From JAMXLO01 sp963799415 (GTDB lineage: Bacteria > Pseudomonadota > Alphaproteobacteria > Acetobacterales > Acetobacteraceae): DNA of 64,000 bases. Positions 8,417-18,964 of this stretch are shown one piece after another. The DNA lies in assembly GCA_963799415.1 (NCBI GenBank), contig CAWCXI010000001.1, positions 46,367-110,366 on the forward strand, read 5' to 3'. The translations under genes were made by a program, and so were the position numbers. The notes under the pieces are model-generated. The model ran no database searches. It was not told where the DNA came from and saw only the letters and a list, made by a program, of their open reading frames with translations. The stretch's first letter is position 1. Every line of letters begins with the position of its first letter.

Positions 8417-9470
8417 CTATTTGCCGGTCCCCTCATTCTCGCCGCGACGGCGCGCCTCGCGCCGCTTGTCGCCTTCCGCCGCAGCGCGCTGATCATACGC
8501 ATCCACGATGCGCGCGACCAGTGGATGACGCACTACGTCGCGGGTGCCGAGACGGACGACGCCGATGCCCTGGATGCCCTCTAGAGTGTCGAGCGCATCG
8601 CGCAGGCCGGAGCGCATGCCATTCGGCAGATCGACCTGGGTCAGATCGCCGGTCACCACCATGCGGGTTCCCTCCCCCATGCGCGTCAGCCACATCTTCA
8701 TCTGCGACCGAGGTCGTGTTCTGCGCTTCGTCGAGGATGGCATAGGCATGCGCCAGCGTGCGGCCGCGCATGAACGCCAGCGGCGCCACCTCGATCTCGC
8801 CGTTGTTCATCCGCCGGAGCACCTGCTCCGCCGGCAGCATGTCATGGAGCGCATCGTAGAGCGGGCGCAGATAGGGATCGACCTTCTCTTTCATGTCGCC
8901 GGGCAGGAAGCCCAGCCGTTCGCCCGCCTCCACGGCCGGGCGCGACAGCACGATGCGGTCCACCTTGCCGGCCTGAAGCATCGCGACGGCCTGCGCCACG
9001 GCGAGATAGGTCTTGCCGGTGCCGGCCGGGCCGACGCCGAACACCATCTCATGTGTTGCCAGTGCCTCGATGTAGGCCGCCTGGCCCGGGCTGCGGGGGC
9101 TCACCGCGCCGCGACGGGTGCGAATTGCCGGCACATCCGACAGCGGCAGCCGAGGATCGATATCGGCATCGGCTAGGCGGATCGCTGCCTCGACGTCCGG
9201 TCGGCCGATGCTCTCGCCGCGCTCCAGGCGGCGCCACAGCCCCTCCAGGGTCGCCTGGGCGGCGTCGACGCGCGCCGGCTCGCCGGTGATCGCGACCCGG
9301 TTGCCGCGACACGACAGCCGCACGCCGAGCGCCTGCTCAATGCGGACCATGTGCCGGTCGTGGTCGCCCAGCAGCAACGGCAGAAGCGTATTGTCACTGA
9401 ACTGGAGGGTCACAGCCTTGCCGTGCGGCGAGGCGGCGGAGATAGCAGGGATGGCGGTGGTCTGGCTCAA
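8417..9470 (-). CDS. phoH: PhoH family ATPase (frameshifted)
   Basis: PhoH-like P-loop ATPase associated with RNA metabolism, almost always next to ybeY. Visible are an N-terminal KH-like region, Walker A GVGPAGTGKTYLAV, the GFLPGDMKEKVDPYLRPLYD segment and Walker B AYAILDEAQNTT. Just after Walker B the frame shifts near 8710. The remainder (QMKMWLTRMGEGTRMVVTGD to the stop at 8417) is in another frame. Removing one base near 8710 restores a normal PhoH of about 350 residues, so I treat it as a sequencing indel in an intact gene. The start at 9470 overlaps the miaB stop by 4 bp. Confidence 0.9.
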
Positions 9471-10942
9471 GCGCAGGCTCTCTCCTCGGTGAGGGTTCCG
9501 GACAATGAATTGGGAAGCGTGGCGGCGATCTGCACGGATATTTCTTTGCCGATCAGGTCTGACAGTCCGGTTACATGGACCGGCTGAAGAAATGGCGACC
9601 GCCCGGCGATCTGGCCGGGATGGCGGCCCGGGCCAGTGAACAGCACAGGCAGCGTGAGCCCGACACAGGCGGCATTGAACCTGGTCTGCTGGTCGCGAAG
9701 CAGGGCCTGGAGTTCGGTCAGGCGCCGCTCCTTTTCGGCGTCCGGCACTTGCGACGGCGCACCTGCGGCGGGTGTGCCTGGGCGCGGGGAGTACTTGAAG
9801 CTGAACGCCTGGGCGAAGTGCACCTCACGCACGAGGGCGAGCGTCGCCTGAAAGTCAGCCTCGGTCTCGCCGGGGTGGCCGACGATGAAATCGGACGAAA
9901 GCGCCAAGTCCGGCCGCGCCGCGCGCAGCCGTTCCACAAGGCGCAGATAGTCGGCCGCAGCGTGCCGGCGGTTCATCGCAGCCAGCACGCGATCGGACCC
10001 TGACTGCACCGGCAGGTGCAGGAACGGCATCAGCATCGACAGGTCGCGATGCGCGGCGATCAGTTCAGCGTCCATGTCCCGCGGGTGCGAGGTGGTGTAG
10101 CGCAGGCGCCGCAGGCCGGGCAGCGCCGCAAGTTCGCGCAGCAGGCGCCCAAGCCCCCAGGTGGCGCCATCCGGGGCCTCGCCATGCCAGGCATTGACGT
10201 TCTGGCCCAACAACGTGATCTCGCGCGCGCCCTGCGCCACCAATCGCCGCGCCTCGGCGATCACAGCGGCCGCCGGACGGCTGGTCTCGGCGCCGCGCGT
10301 GTAGGGGACCACGCAGAAGCTGCAGAACCGGTCGCAACCTTCCTGGATGGTGAGAAACGCGGTGATCCCCTGCGGCGCCGCCGCGTCGGGCAGAAAGTCG
10401 AATTTCTGCTCGGCCGGAAAATCGGTCTCGATCACCGCCCCGCCGGCGCGGGCGGCACGGGCCACCATCTCGGGCAGGCGATGGTAGGTCTGCGGACCCA
10501 GGACGATATCGACATACGGAGCGCGCGCCAGGATTTCGGCGCCTTCCGCCTGTGCCACGCAGCCTGCGACGGCCAGGACCATCCGCCCGCCGGCCGCGGC
10601 GCGCTGCTCCTTGAGCCGTCGCAGCCGGCCAAGTTCGGAGAACACCTTCTCGGCGGCCTTGTCGCGGATGTGACAGGTATTGAGGATCACCATGTCGGCG
10701 CCCTCCGGCACGGGCGCGGGCGCATAGCCCAGAGGCGCCAATACATCAGCCATCCGGGCGCTGTCATACACGTTCATCTGACAGCCCCAGGTGATGACGT
10801 GCAGGCGTTTAGGGCCAGCCTCCACCTTGCTCGTCGATGCAGAGGGCGTCGGGCTCGTGGAGCGGGTCAAGCGTTGCAGCTCAGGTTCGTCTCCTTGGAC
10901 AGGCGGCAGTGTGGCAGGAAAGATCGTCATCCTGTCAACCAT
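9467..10942 (-). CDS. miaB: tRNA-2-methylthio-N6-dimethylallyladenosine synthase
   Basis: Radical-SAM methylthiotransferase that modifies i6A37 of tRNAs. The N-terminal MTTase domain carries cluster ligands C54 (WGCQMN), C90 (NTCHIRD) and C128 (AGCVAQ). The radical-SAM motif C-x3-C-x2-C is at C203, C207 and C210 (EGCDRFCSFCVVPYTRG). A C-terminal TRAM domain (about 420-490) ends the protein. At 491 residues it is slightly longer than average because of a 45-residue N-terminal leader before KRLHVITWGC, so a later start is possible. First gene of the miaB-phoH-ybeY-corC unit. Confidence 0.95.
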   Translation of the reverse strand: MVDRMTIFPATLPPVQGDEPELQRLTRSTSPTPSASTSKVEAGPKRLHVITWGCQMNVYDSARMADVLAPLGYAPAPVPEGADMVILNTCHIRDKAAEKVFSELGRLRRLKEQRAAAGGRMVLAVAGCVAQAEGAEILARAPYVDIVLGPQTYHRLPEMVARAARAGGAVIETDFPAEQKFDFLPDAAAPQGITAFLTIQEGCDRFCSFCVVPYTRGAETSRPAAAVIAEARRLVAQGAREITLLGQNVNAWHGEAPDGATWGLGRLLRELAALPGLRRLRYTTSHPRDMDAELIAAHRDLSMLMPFLHLPVQSGSDRVLAAMNRRHAAADYLRLVERLRAARPDLALSSDFIVGHPGETEADFQATLALVREVHFAQAFSFKYSPRPGTPAAGAPSQVPDAEKERRLTELQALLRDQQTRFNAACVGLTLPVLFTGPGRHPGQIAGRSPFLQPVHVTGLSDLIGKEISVQIAATLPNSLSGTLTEERACA

Positions 10943-10954
10943 TCTTGGGCATAC

Positions 10955-11935
10955 TCAGGCATACGCTGGTTCGCCTGCCGCGCCACCCACCGGGGGCGCC
11001 AGCACGGGCCGGTTCTGCCGCAGCGTCGAGGCGCCGTCCGCCACTGCCTGCCATACTGCATGCGAGAGCGCCTTGCGGCTCGCAAAGCGAGCCGGATCGA
11101 GGGGCGGGTGCAGCAGAATGCTGACGCGCAGGCCGCGGTGCTGTGCGAAGCGCCAGAAATGCGTGGCCAGGTCCATGTCGCCGTACCAGGCGAACACCGG
11201 ACGGCTGGCGCGCCCCGTCGGTAACCCGCCCAGCCGGTCGTACACCACCGAGACCGGCTGAATCAGCGGTGACTCCGCGCCGTCGGCGATCGCGAAGAAG
11301 GCACTGCGGAACGGCAGCACGCGTGAACCGTCCGACGTCGTGCCCTCCGGGAACAAGAACAGATTGTCGCCGGCGGCGAGTCTCTCCTGCATCACATCCC
11401 GCTCCCGGCCGGTCGCGTGGCGCTGGCGGGAAATGAAGACCGTCCGGCCCAGTCGGGCGATGGTGCCCACGAACGGCCAGCCCCCCACCTCATTCTTCGA
11501 TACGAAGCAGGCGTGGAGCCTGCCCCCGAGCACCGGCACGTCAAGCCATGATGAGTGGTTGGAGACGTACACCACAGGCCGGCCGTTCGCAGTGCTGGCG
11601 GGCGCGCCGATCAACCGTACCCGGAGCCCGAGCAGCCGGCAGACCGCCGACCAGTAGAAACGTGCGAAAGACTCTTTGGCGCGCCCTGGCAACATCAGGC
11701 AGACCGCCTGGACTGGCATGCACGGCAGCGTCCACAGCAGGACGCCGAAAGCGCGACGTACGACGCGTAGCGGACGCAGCAGCGCGGCCAATCCGCCGCC
11801 GATGGTCGGCAGCACGTCGGCATTTGGCGCCGCCCCTTGGCGCGCCAGCACCGGGCGGCCGCCGGTCAGCCGGCTTGGACGACGGGCGCTTTCTCTCATA
11901 GTCGCCGGGATAGCTCCTGCCCGGATTGTTAACAA
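10955..11935 (-). CDS. lysophospholipid (1-acylglycerol-3-phosphate) acyltransferase, PlsC family
   Basis: Membrane acyltransferase of phospholipid synthesis. The HX4D catalytic motif is NHSSWLD (H127, D132) and the glycerophosphate-binding motif is FPEGTTSDG. A hydrophobic segment at about residues 60-85 would anchor it in the inner membrane. It resembles the PlsC/OlsA group, so it could act in phosphatidic acid or ornithine-lipid synthesis; no OlsB partner is nearby. It ends 13 bp before the miaB start on the same strand and is divergent from tamA with about 50 bp between. The start may instead be the ATG at 11899. Confidence 0.9.
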   Translation of the reverse strand: MLTIRAGAIPATMRESARRPSRLTGGRPVLARQGAAPNADVLPTIGGGLAALLRPLRVVRRAFGVLLWTLPCMPVQAVCLMLPGRAKESFARFYWSAVCRLLGLRVRLIGAPASTANGRPVVYVSNHSSWLDVPVLGGRLHACFVSKNEVGGWPFVGTIARLGRTVFISRQRHATGRERDVMQERLAAGDNLFLFPEGTTSDGSRVLPFRSAFFAIADGAESPLIQPVSVVYDRLGGLPTGRASRPVFAWYGDMDLATHFWRFAQHRGLRVSILLHPPLDPARFASRKALSHAVWQAVADGASTLRQNRPVLAPPVGGAAGEPAYA

Positions 11936-11984
11936 TGGCGCGACCGTGACACTCGGGGGAAGTTTGGCCGTTTAGCATGGGCAG

Positions 11985-13805
11985 ATGCGCCGGATCCTTG
12001 TTCTTCTGATCATCGCAATTACGGTTCTGGTGCAGGACGCGGCAATAGCAGCCGATCCGCAGCCCTATTCGGTGACCCTCAAGCCAACCGGGAACAAGAC
12101 CCTGGACGGCGCGCTGCACGACGCGTCCTCGTTGATCTCACTGCAGGACAAGGCGCCGGTCGGGGGCTTCTCGCTCGTGGAACGCGCCCGTCAGGACGCC
12201 GACCGGTTCCAGACAGTGCTGCAAAGCTATGGCTACTACGCGGCGAAGGTGAACCTCACGATCGCCGGTCATCCCGTGTCGGATCCCACACTGCCCGACA
12301 TCGTCGGCCAACTGCCGGCCGAACCCAAGGCGGAGATCGCGGCGAGTTTTGACCTTGGCCAGCAGTTTCAACTCGGCGAGGTGAAGATCAACGGATCGGT
12401 TCCGACCGAGGCGCGCGACAAGCTTGGCCTTGCTCCGGGTGCTCCTGCCCTGGCCGCCGATGTCCTGGCGGCGCGCGACCGCCTGCTCAGTGCAATACGC
12501 GACGAAGGCTATCCGTTGGCCAAGGTCGATCTGCCGCCAGTCACTCTACGCCCGGCCGATCACCTGCTGGACGTCGTCTTCAATGCCGAAACCGGTCCGC
12601 GTACCGACCTCGGACCGATCCATATCGACGGCCTGCAAGCGATGCACGAGGATTTCGTTCGCAGGCGCCTGTTGATCCACGAGGGCGAGCAGTTCAGCCC
12701 CACAGCGATCGACAAGGCGCGGCAGGATCTGCTGTCGCTCGGCGTATTCTCGACGGTGCGGATACAACCCGCCGGTCAGTTGGACGCACAGGGGAACCTG
12801 CCGATCACCGTGGACGTGGCGGAGCGCAAGCTGCGATCGGTGGACATGGGCGTCGCCTATTCGACCGATCTCGGCGTCAACGTCAACGCCGGTTGGCATC
12901 ATCGCAACCTGTTCGGCAACGCCGAGCAATTGAACCTGACCGGGGCTGTGAACCTGGGCGGCAGCGCCGTGACCCATCCCGGCTACCGGTTCCAGGCACA
13001 ATTCATCAAGCCCGATTTTCTGACGCGCGATCAGCAGCTTGAGTTGGACCTCACCGCGCTGGACCAGAGCCTGAAATCCTACGACCAGGTTGGCGTGATC
13101 GAGCAGGCGACCCTCAACCGCAAGTTCACGCAATACTGGAGTGGCAGCGTTGGTCTGCTGGGCGAGCAGGAGAAGATCACCCAGGAGGGTGTCTCGACGC
13201 ACTACAACCTGTTTGGGGTGCCGATCGTGGCACGCTACGACAGCACGAACAATCAGTTCGACCCAACCGGCGGTATCCGTGCGAGCGCTGGCATCACGCC
13301 GACACAGTCATTTGGCAGCCAAAACGCGACATTCTTCGTCATGCAGGCGTCCGGCTCGACCTACTTCGACCTCACTGGCGAGGGGCGCAGCATCGTGGCT
13401 TTGCGCGGGCTGGTGGGCAAGATCGCCGGGGCGGGGGTGTTCAGCCTGCCGCCGGATCAGCGGTTCTATGCCGGCGGTAGCTCCACGGTGCGCGGCTTCC
13501 GCTACCAGTCGATCGGACCGCACTTCCCGGACAACAATCCGACCGGCGGCACCGCGATCTCCACTGGGACGGTCGAATTCCGACAGCGCATTCTCGGCAG
13601 CTACGGCGTTGTCGGGTTCATTGACGCGGGCCAGGTCAGCGCCAACGGTGCGCCGTTCACCAGCGACTGGCGGGTCGGTGCCGGCGTGGGTTTCCGCTAC
13701 TACACCTCGATTGGGCCGATCCGTGCGGACATCGCTGTGCCGCTGAACAAGCAGCCAGGGGGCGATTCGTTCGAGTTGTACCTCGGGCTCGGGCAGGCGT
13801 TCTGA
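11985..13805 (+). CDS. tamA: outer-membrane translocation and assembly module TamA (Omp85 family)
   Basis: Outer-membrane barrel protein that works with TamB in assembling autotransporters and other outer-membrane proteins. A signal peptide covers residues 1-22. POTRA repeats lie between about 30 and 270, followed by a 16-strand barrel. The Omp85 loop-6 motif VRGF is seen in GGSSTVRGFRYQSIGP, and the protein ends in the phenylalanine typical of outer-membrane barrels. Length 606 is normal. The stop is immediately followed by the tamB start, so the pair is translationally coupled, as in other proteobacteria. Confidence 0.95.
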   Translation: MRRILVLLIIAITVLVQDAAIAADPQPYSVTLKPTGNKTLDGALHDASSLISLQDKAPVGGFSLVERARQDADRFQTVLQSYGYYAAKVNLTIAGHPVSDPTLPDIVGQLPAEPKAEIAASFDLGQQFQLGEVKINGSVPTEARDKLGLAPGAPALAADVLAARDRLLSAIRDEGYPLAKVDLPPVTLRPADHLLDVVFNAETGPRTDLGPIHIDGLQAMHEDFVRRRLLIHEGEQFSPTAIDKARQDLLSLGVFSTVRIQPAGQLDAQGNLPITVDVAERKLRSVDMGVAYSTDLGVNVNAGWHHRNLFGNAEQLNLTGAVNLGGSAVTHPGYRFQAQFIKPDFLTRDQQLELDLTALDQSLKSYDQVGVIEQATLNRKFTQYWSGSVGLLGEQEKITQEGVSTHYNLFGVPIVARYDSTNNQFDPTGGIRASAGITPTQSFGSQNATFFVMQASGSTYFDLTGEGRSIVALRGLVGKIAGAGVFSLPPDQRFYAGGSSTVRGFRYQSIGPHFPDNNPTGGTAISTGTVEFRQRILGSYGVVGFIDAGQVSANGAPFTSDWRVGAGVGFRYYTSIGPIRADIAVPLNKQPGGDSFELYLGLGQAF

Positions 13806-16800
13806 ATGCGCCGCGCCGCGAAGTGGCTGGCCTGGATTCTCGCAGTCGTCATCGGGGTTCCCGTGGCGCTGGTGGTGCTGGTCGTCGTCGGGGCAAACCT
13901 CGAACCCGGGCGCAACCTGCTGGTCAAACTGGTGCCCAGCCTCACCAGCGGACAGGTGGCCATCGCCGGTCTCGGCGGCCGATTTCCTGACGCGCTCAGG
14001 GTCGCGACGGTCGAGCTGCGCGACACGAAGGGCGCTTACCTCACCCTGCACGACGTGCTGCTGGACTGGTCGCCATTGCGGCTCGCCGAGCGCGTGCTCG
14101 ATATCGAGCGATTGACCGCGGCGAGCGGTAGCGTGGCGAGGCAGCCCGAACCGAGCTCGAGTTCCAGCAGCAGCTCAGGGCTGCCGGTCAGGCTCGTCGT
14201 GCATCAGCTCCAGGTCGGGCGACTTGAGCTGGCGCCGGCGGTTGCCGGCGCACCTTACACATTGGCGCTCGACGGCAGCGGACGGCTCGATTCGTATACC
14301 GCCGGTCAAGGGCAGCTTGCCGTCACGCGCCTCGACACGGCGGGAAGCTACAAGCTGGACGCCAACGTCGATGCGGCCCAGGTGAAGCTGCGGCTTCAGG
14401 CGGACGAGCCGCCGCACGGACTGATCGCCGGGTTGGCAAAGCTGCCAGACCTGGGCGCGATTTCGATCAACGCCACGCTGGATGGACCACGCGACGCGGT
14501 CGCGACGCATCTCTCGGTCGGCGCTGGCCCGCTTGCGGCGACCGCGCAAGGCACGGTGGATCTCGTGCACAATGCGACGGACCTGACGATCGCCGCCCAT
14601 GCGCCGGCGATGACCCCTCGGCCGGACGTGTCCTGGCAGGCTGTCGCGCTCGATGCGCGGGTGCAGGGAGCCTTCGAGAGACCGAACGTGAATGGCCAGG
14701 TGAGGCTCGATCAGGTCAACGCCGCCGGCGGCGGGGTGCAGCGCCTGACAGCCGACATCGCAGGCAACCAGGGGCTGGTACACCTGCATGCCACGGCGGA
14801 TGGGCTCCGTGTCCCTGGATCACCGCCCGATCTGTTCGCATCGGCGCCGTTGACGCTGGATGCCACCGCACATCTTGAGGCACCCGACCGGCCGGTCGAG
14901 TTCACGCTGTGGCATCCGCTGCTTTCCGCGCAGGGCTCGGCGCAAACTGCTGGTGCCCTGCAGGCCAAGATGCGCCTCACCATTCCGCAACTGGCACCGT
15001 TCGCTGCGGTGGCCGGCGCCACGCTGCAGGGTCACACGACGCTCGATCTCAGCGGTGGGATGCAGGACGGGGACACGCAGCTCGCGGTGACCGGAACGGT
15101 CGGACTCGACTCCGGCACACCGCCCGCCCCAGCCCTGCTTGGCAATGACGCGCACATAGACCTGCTTGCCAGCATGCACGGCCAGGATCTCACGGTCACG
15201 CGGTTCGCGCTGAACGGACAGGAGGCCACTGCCTCGGTGCATGGTCGTGCAGGGCCGGACAACGTCGATCTGGACTGGGCCGTGGCGTTGTCGGATCTAA
15301 CCGCGGTGCAACCGAGCCTCAAGGGCAAGCTGGCGGCCCAGGGGCATGTCGGTGGCACGCCGCAGGATCTTTCGGTGGCGGCGGACCTGAGCGGTGAGAT
15401 CGCCACCGAGGGGATCAATTCCGGCGAGCTGAGCGCACACTTACAGGCACACGGCCTGCCAAATGTGCCCAACGGCCAGGTGACTGCGCAGGGCTCCCTG
15501 CTCGGCGCGCCGATCGAGCTGGCGATGGCGGCGCAGCGCGGTGCGGACGGGGCGATCCATGTCACGATCGACCGTGCCGACTGGAAGAGCGCCCATGCGG
15601 ACGGCGCAATCAGCGCGGCGCCACCCTACACGGCGCCCGAAGGTCGGCTGACCTTCGCGATGACGCAATTCGCCGACCTCGCCCCGCTGCTTGGCAGGTC
15701 CATCGCGGGCAGCGCTGACGCGACTCTGGATGCCACCGCGGCCGAGGCGAAGCTCGCGGTGAACCTGCGGAATGTCGCACTGGCGGGAACCGCCTCGGTG
15801 TCCCGCGCCGCCCTGAATGCGACTGTGACTGACCCGGCGACGCACCCTGTGGTGGACGGCAATCTGTCGCTGGAGGGCCTTTCGGCCGGCAAGCTCGGCG
15901 CCTCCGGCACGGTGCAGGCACAGGGTCCGATCGATGCGCTCGCCGTCAAGCTGGCGGCGACGCTGCCCGCGCTGGCTGGGGCACCCGCCAGGTTGAACGC
16001 AACGGCGACACTGGACGTGCCGCGACGAGGCGCGACTCTGGCCTCGATGCAGGCGGACTGGAAGCAACAATCGCTGCGGCTGTTGGCGCCCGCGCGTATC
16101 AACGCCGCCGACGGCGTCGCGGTGGATAATCTGCGACTGGGCCTGCAGAAGGCGGTCCTGACGGTCAGTGGCAAGGCCGGCAGCAGTCTCGATCTGACCG
16201 CCAGCCTGCGCGACCTGAGCGCCGACATCGTCGCCGTCGTCTCGCCCGAGCTTGCCGCAAACGGCACGATCTCAGCCGACGCGCGCCTCACCGGCACGTC
16301 GACACGGCCCGAAGGCATCGTCCGGCTCAATGCACGCGGGGTGCAGTTGCGCAGTGGCCCGGGTCGGGCGATCCCGGCCGCCAACCTTACCGCCGAGGCG
16401 GCGCTAAGCGGTGGCGCCGCTCGCATCGATGCACGGCTCACGGCAGGCAGCTCCAATCTCGCGGTGACTGGCACTGCGCCCGTTTCTGCTGGAGGTTCGC
16501 TCGACCTGCGGACCACGGGTCTGGTCGACCTTGGCATGATCCAACCGTTGATGGCGGCCAGCGGGCGACGCGTGGCCGGCCGGCTGAACCTTGACGGGCG
16601 GGTTACCGGCACTGCGGCGGCGCCACGGATTTCCGGGACGGCACAACTGACGGGCGGTGAGGTGCAGGACTACAAGCTCGGGCTCAACCTGCGGGCGATC
16701 GCGGCGACCATCCAGGCGGATGGCGATCGCATTCGACTCGCCCGGCTCACCGCGCAGGCAGGCTCCGGGACCATCGGCGGCTCTGGCACCGTCGGACTTG

Positions 16801-17786
16801 CCGCGCCGATGCCGGTTGATCTGACCTTCACCGCGCAGAACGCGACGCTCGTGACAAACGATATGCTGACTGAGCGGCTCAACGCGAACCTGACCGTCGC
16901 CGGCGAAGTACAGGGCAATCTCACGGTGCAGGGCACAGTGCGCGTACTCCGTGCGGACCTGCAGATTCCCGACAAGCTGCCGCAGAGCGTTGCGGTGCTG
17001 CCCGTGCGCAACCCGAATGCGCCGCCGCAACCCACGACCAAGCCGGCGCCGGCTCCCAATATCGCCCTGAACATCACCGTCCAGGTGGATCAGTTCCTGA
17101 TAAGCGGACATGGGCTGGATGCGGAGCTGGCCGGAGAAATCCAGGTCCGCGGGACCGCCGTCAACCCACAACCGAGCGGTGGCCTCAAGGTGCAGCGTGG
17201 CACATTCGGCGCGCTCGGCCAGACGTTGAACTTCAGCGAAGGCAGCGTCGACTTCATCGGTGCCGGCATCGCCGACCCGGCGCTGCACTTCGTCGCCAAT
17301 ACGACCTCCAACAATATCACCGCAACGATCACCGTCGGTGGCACGGCGCGCAATCCGAAAATCACCCTGAGCAGCGTGCCCGATCTGCCGCAGGATGAGA
17401 TCCTGGCGCAGATCATGTTCCGTCGCAGCACGAGCCAGTTGAGCCCGATCGAGTTGGCGCAGATCGCGGCAGCGCTCGCGTCGTTCTCGGGCGCGGTTTC
17501 GGGCGATCCGCTCGCCAACCTGGGCAAGTCGCTGGGACTGGACCGGCTTTCGGTCGGCACCAACAACGCGGGAGCGGCGACAGTGCAGGCTGGGAAATAT
17601 GTTGCCCCCGGGGTTTTTCTGGGCGCCAAGCAGAGCGCATCGGGCGGCACGCAGGCGGCGCTGCAGTTCGATATCACCAAGGGTCTCAAGCTGGAGACCA
17701 CCGCAGGCATGGGCGGCGGCAATCCGCAGGGCTCGACCGATTCGAGCGGTTCCAGCGTCGGACTGACCTATCAGTTCGAATATTGA
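13806..17786 (+). CDS. tamB: translocation/assembly module TamB (AsmA-like, DUF490)
   Basis: Very long inner-membrane-anchored periplasmic protein (1326 residues) that bridges the envelope and partners TamA; this family is also linked to phospholipid transport between membranes. One N-terminal anchor (about residues 9-32), then a long, repetitive beta-rich region, then the conserved DUF490 end (about 990-1326) with PQDEILAQIMFRR and the final YQFEY. A serine run at about 118-124 marks a flexible loop. It directly follows tamA. Confidence 0.95.
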   Translation: MRRAAKWLAWILAVVIGVPVALVVLVVVGANLEPGRNLLVKLVPSLTSGQVAIAGLGGRFPDALRVATVELRDTKGAYLTLHDVLLDWSPLRLAERVLDIERLTAASGSVARQPEPSSSSSSSSGLPVRLVVHQLQVGRLELAPAVAGAPYTLALDGSGRLDSYTAGQGQLAVTRLDTAGSYKLDANVDAAQVKLRLQADEPPHGLIAGLAKLPDLGAISINATLDGPRDAVATHLSVGAGPLAATAQGTVDLVHNATDLTIAAHAPAMTPRPDVSWQAVALDARVQGAFERPNVNGQVRLDQVNAAGGGVQRLTADIAGNQGLVHLHATADGLRVPGSPPDLFASAPLTLDATAHLEAPDRPVEFTLWHPLLSAQGSAQTAGALQAKMRLTIPQLAPFAAVAGATLQGHTTLDLSGGMQDGDTQLAVTGTVGLDSGTPPAPALLGNDAHIDLLASMHGQDLTVTRFALNGQEATASVHGRAGPDNVDLDWAVALSDLTAVQPSLKGKLAAQGHVGGTPQDLSVAADLSGEIATEGINSGELSAHLQAHGLPNVPNGQVTAQGSLLGAPIELAMAAQRGADGAIHVTIDRADWKSAHADGAISAAPPYTAPEGRLTFAMTQFADLAPLLGRSIAGSADATLDATAAEAKLAVNLRNVALAGTASVSRAALNATVTDPATHPVVDGNLSLEGLSAGKLGASGTVQAQGPIDALAVKLAATLPALAGAPARLNATATLDVPRRGATLASMQADWKQQSLRLLAPARINAADGVAVDNLRLGLQKAVLTVSGKAGSSLDLTASLRDLSADIVAVVSPELAANGTISADARLTGTSTRPEGIVRLNARGVQLRSGPGRAIPAANLTAEAALSGGAARIDARLTAGSSNLAVTGTAPVSAGGSLDLRTTGLVDLGMIQPLMAASGRRVAGRLNLDGRVTGTAAAPRISGTAQLTGGEVQDYKLGLNLRAIAATIQADGDRIRLARLTAQAGSGTIGGSGTVGLAAPMPVDLTFTAQNATLVTNDMLTERLNANLTVAGEVQGNLTVQGTVRVLRADLQIPDKLPQSVAVLPVRNPNAPPQPTTKPAPAPNIALNITVQVDQFLISGHGLDAELAGEIQVRGTAVNPQPSGGLKVQRGTFGALGQTLNFSEGSVDFIGAGIADPALHFVANTTSNNITATITVGGTARNPKITLSSVPDLPQDEILAQIMFRRSTSQLSPIELAQIAAALASFSGAVSGDPLANLGKSLGLDRLSVGTNNAGAATVQAGKYVAPGVFLGAKQSASGGTQAALQFDITKGLKLETTAGMGGGNPQGSTDSSGSSVGLTYQFEY

Positions 17787-17837
17787 AGCTGGCGTCGTGC
17801 GCCTGTATCACCGCGGTAGATACACACCGGGACGGAA

Positions 17838-18623
17838 ATGCAGCCGATAGAGTCAACGCTTCGAATGGTGCCGGGCCTTGCGCAGCTTGACAGTGCGTCT
17901 CTGGAGCGCCTCGCGGCTGCGGGCGACCTGGCCGAGGTGGGCGCCGGCGACGTGCTGTTCCGCGAAGGCAGCCGTCCGGAGGCGCTCCACATCCTGCTCG
18001 AAGGCAAGGTGAGCCTGACCGGCACGGCGGCCGATGCATCGAGCACGGTAATCGACATCCTGGGACCGGCCAGCAGCTTCGTGCTGGCCAACGTGCTGAG
18101 CGAGGAACCATACCTGATGGGCGCACAGGCGATTTCGCGCTCGGTGCTGGTGCGCATCGCGGCGGAACCGATGCGCGCGGTGGTGGCGTCGCAACCGGCT
18201 GCCGCGATGGTGATGATGCGCGCCATGTCGGCGGAACTCGCCAAAATCACGCGCCAGGTGGTGGACCTGAAGGTGCGCGTCGCGGCACAGCGCCTTGGGA
18301 CATACCTGCTGAGCCAGGTGAAGGATCCGACCGCGGCGCAGGCAAGCTTCAGGCTGCCGGTGACCAAGGGGCTGCTGGCGCCCTGGCTGGGCTGCCGCGC
18401 CGAGAACCTCTCGCGCGCCTTCATGGCACTGCGTGCCTACGGCGTGGAAACACATGGCTCCCGCGTCCTGCTGCACGACATCTCGCGCCTGAAGGCCTAC
18501 ACCGGGGTATTCGACAGCGCCGGTATCGTCACAGGCGCAGCCGACGCAGGCGCTCGCGAGCCGGTCGAGAAGATCTTTGGCGACGCGTTTAGACTGCGGC
18601 CCCGGCAAAGGCGCGAAGGGTGA
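17838..18623 (+). CDS. Crp/Fnr family transcriptional regulator
   Basis: Cyclic-nucleotide-type sensor fused to a Crp-type helix-turn-helix. The sensor domain is at about residues 15-130 (FREGSRPEALHILLEGKVSL), then a long dimer helix, then the winged HTH at about 155-225 (LGCRAENLSRAFMALRAYGV as the recognition helix). No FNR-type N-terminal cysteines are present, so an iron-sulfur oxygen sensor is unlikely. The C-terminal 30 residues are an unusual extension. It lies just upstream of two small membrane-protein genes on the same strand, which could be co-transcribed. Ligand and targets unknown. Confidence 0.88.
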   Translation: MQPIESTLRMVPGLAQLDSASLERLAAAGDLAEVGAGDVLFREGSRPEALHILLEGKVSLTGTAADASSTVIDILGPASSFVLANVLSEEPYLMGAQAISRSVLVRIAAEPMRAVVASQPAAAMVMMRAMSAELAKITRQVVDLKVRVAAQRLGTYLLSQVKDPTAAQASFRLPVTKGLLAPWLGCRAENLSRAFMALRAYGVETHGSRVLLHDISRLKAYTGVFDSAGIVTGAADAGAREPVEKIFGDAFRLRPRQRREG

Positions 18624-18682
18624 CTTCGCGTCAAGCGTGAGCCGGCTATTGCGCCACCCATGCGGCGGACAGGCGGGGCGAG

Positions 18683-18964
18683 ATGATCAGGTTTGTGGGA
18701 TCGCCGATCGAAACGATCATCTACCTGCTGTGCGTGATCGCCAGCCTGCTCTGCGCCATTCTGCTGGCACGCGCCTATCTGCGCGGACGGACAAAGCTGC
18801 TCATCTGGAGCTCGATCTGCTTCGCGCTGCTGGCGCTCAACAATCTTGTGCTGGCGGTGGATATACTGCTGCTGCCGGCCAGTGACCTGACCATCCTGCG
18901 AGTGATCACGGCGCTGCTGGCCGTTGGTGTGCTGCTGTACGGCTTCATCTGGGAAACCTCGTGA
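18683..18964 (+). CDS. small membrane protein, DUF5985-like (first of a pair)
   Basis: A 93-residue protein with three hydrophobic segments (about 10-28, 38-60 and 68-88) and an RAYLRGRTKLL basic loop. It resembles the DUF5985 family, small inner-membrane proteins of unknown function that usually occur as adjacent pairs. Its stop overlaps the start of the second member by 4 bp. The family assignment is from memory of sequence style and not searched. Confidence 0.7.
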   Translation: MIRFVGSPIETIIYLLCVIASLLCAILLARAYLRGRTKLLIWSSICFALLALNNLVLAVDILLLPASDLTILRVITALLAVGVLLYGFIWETS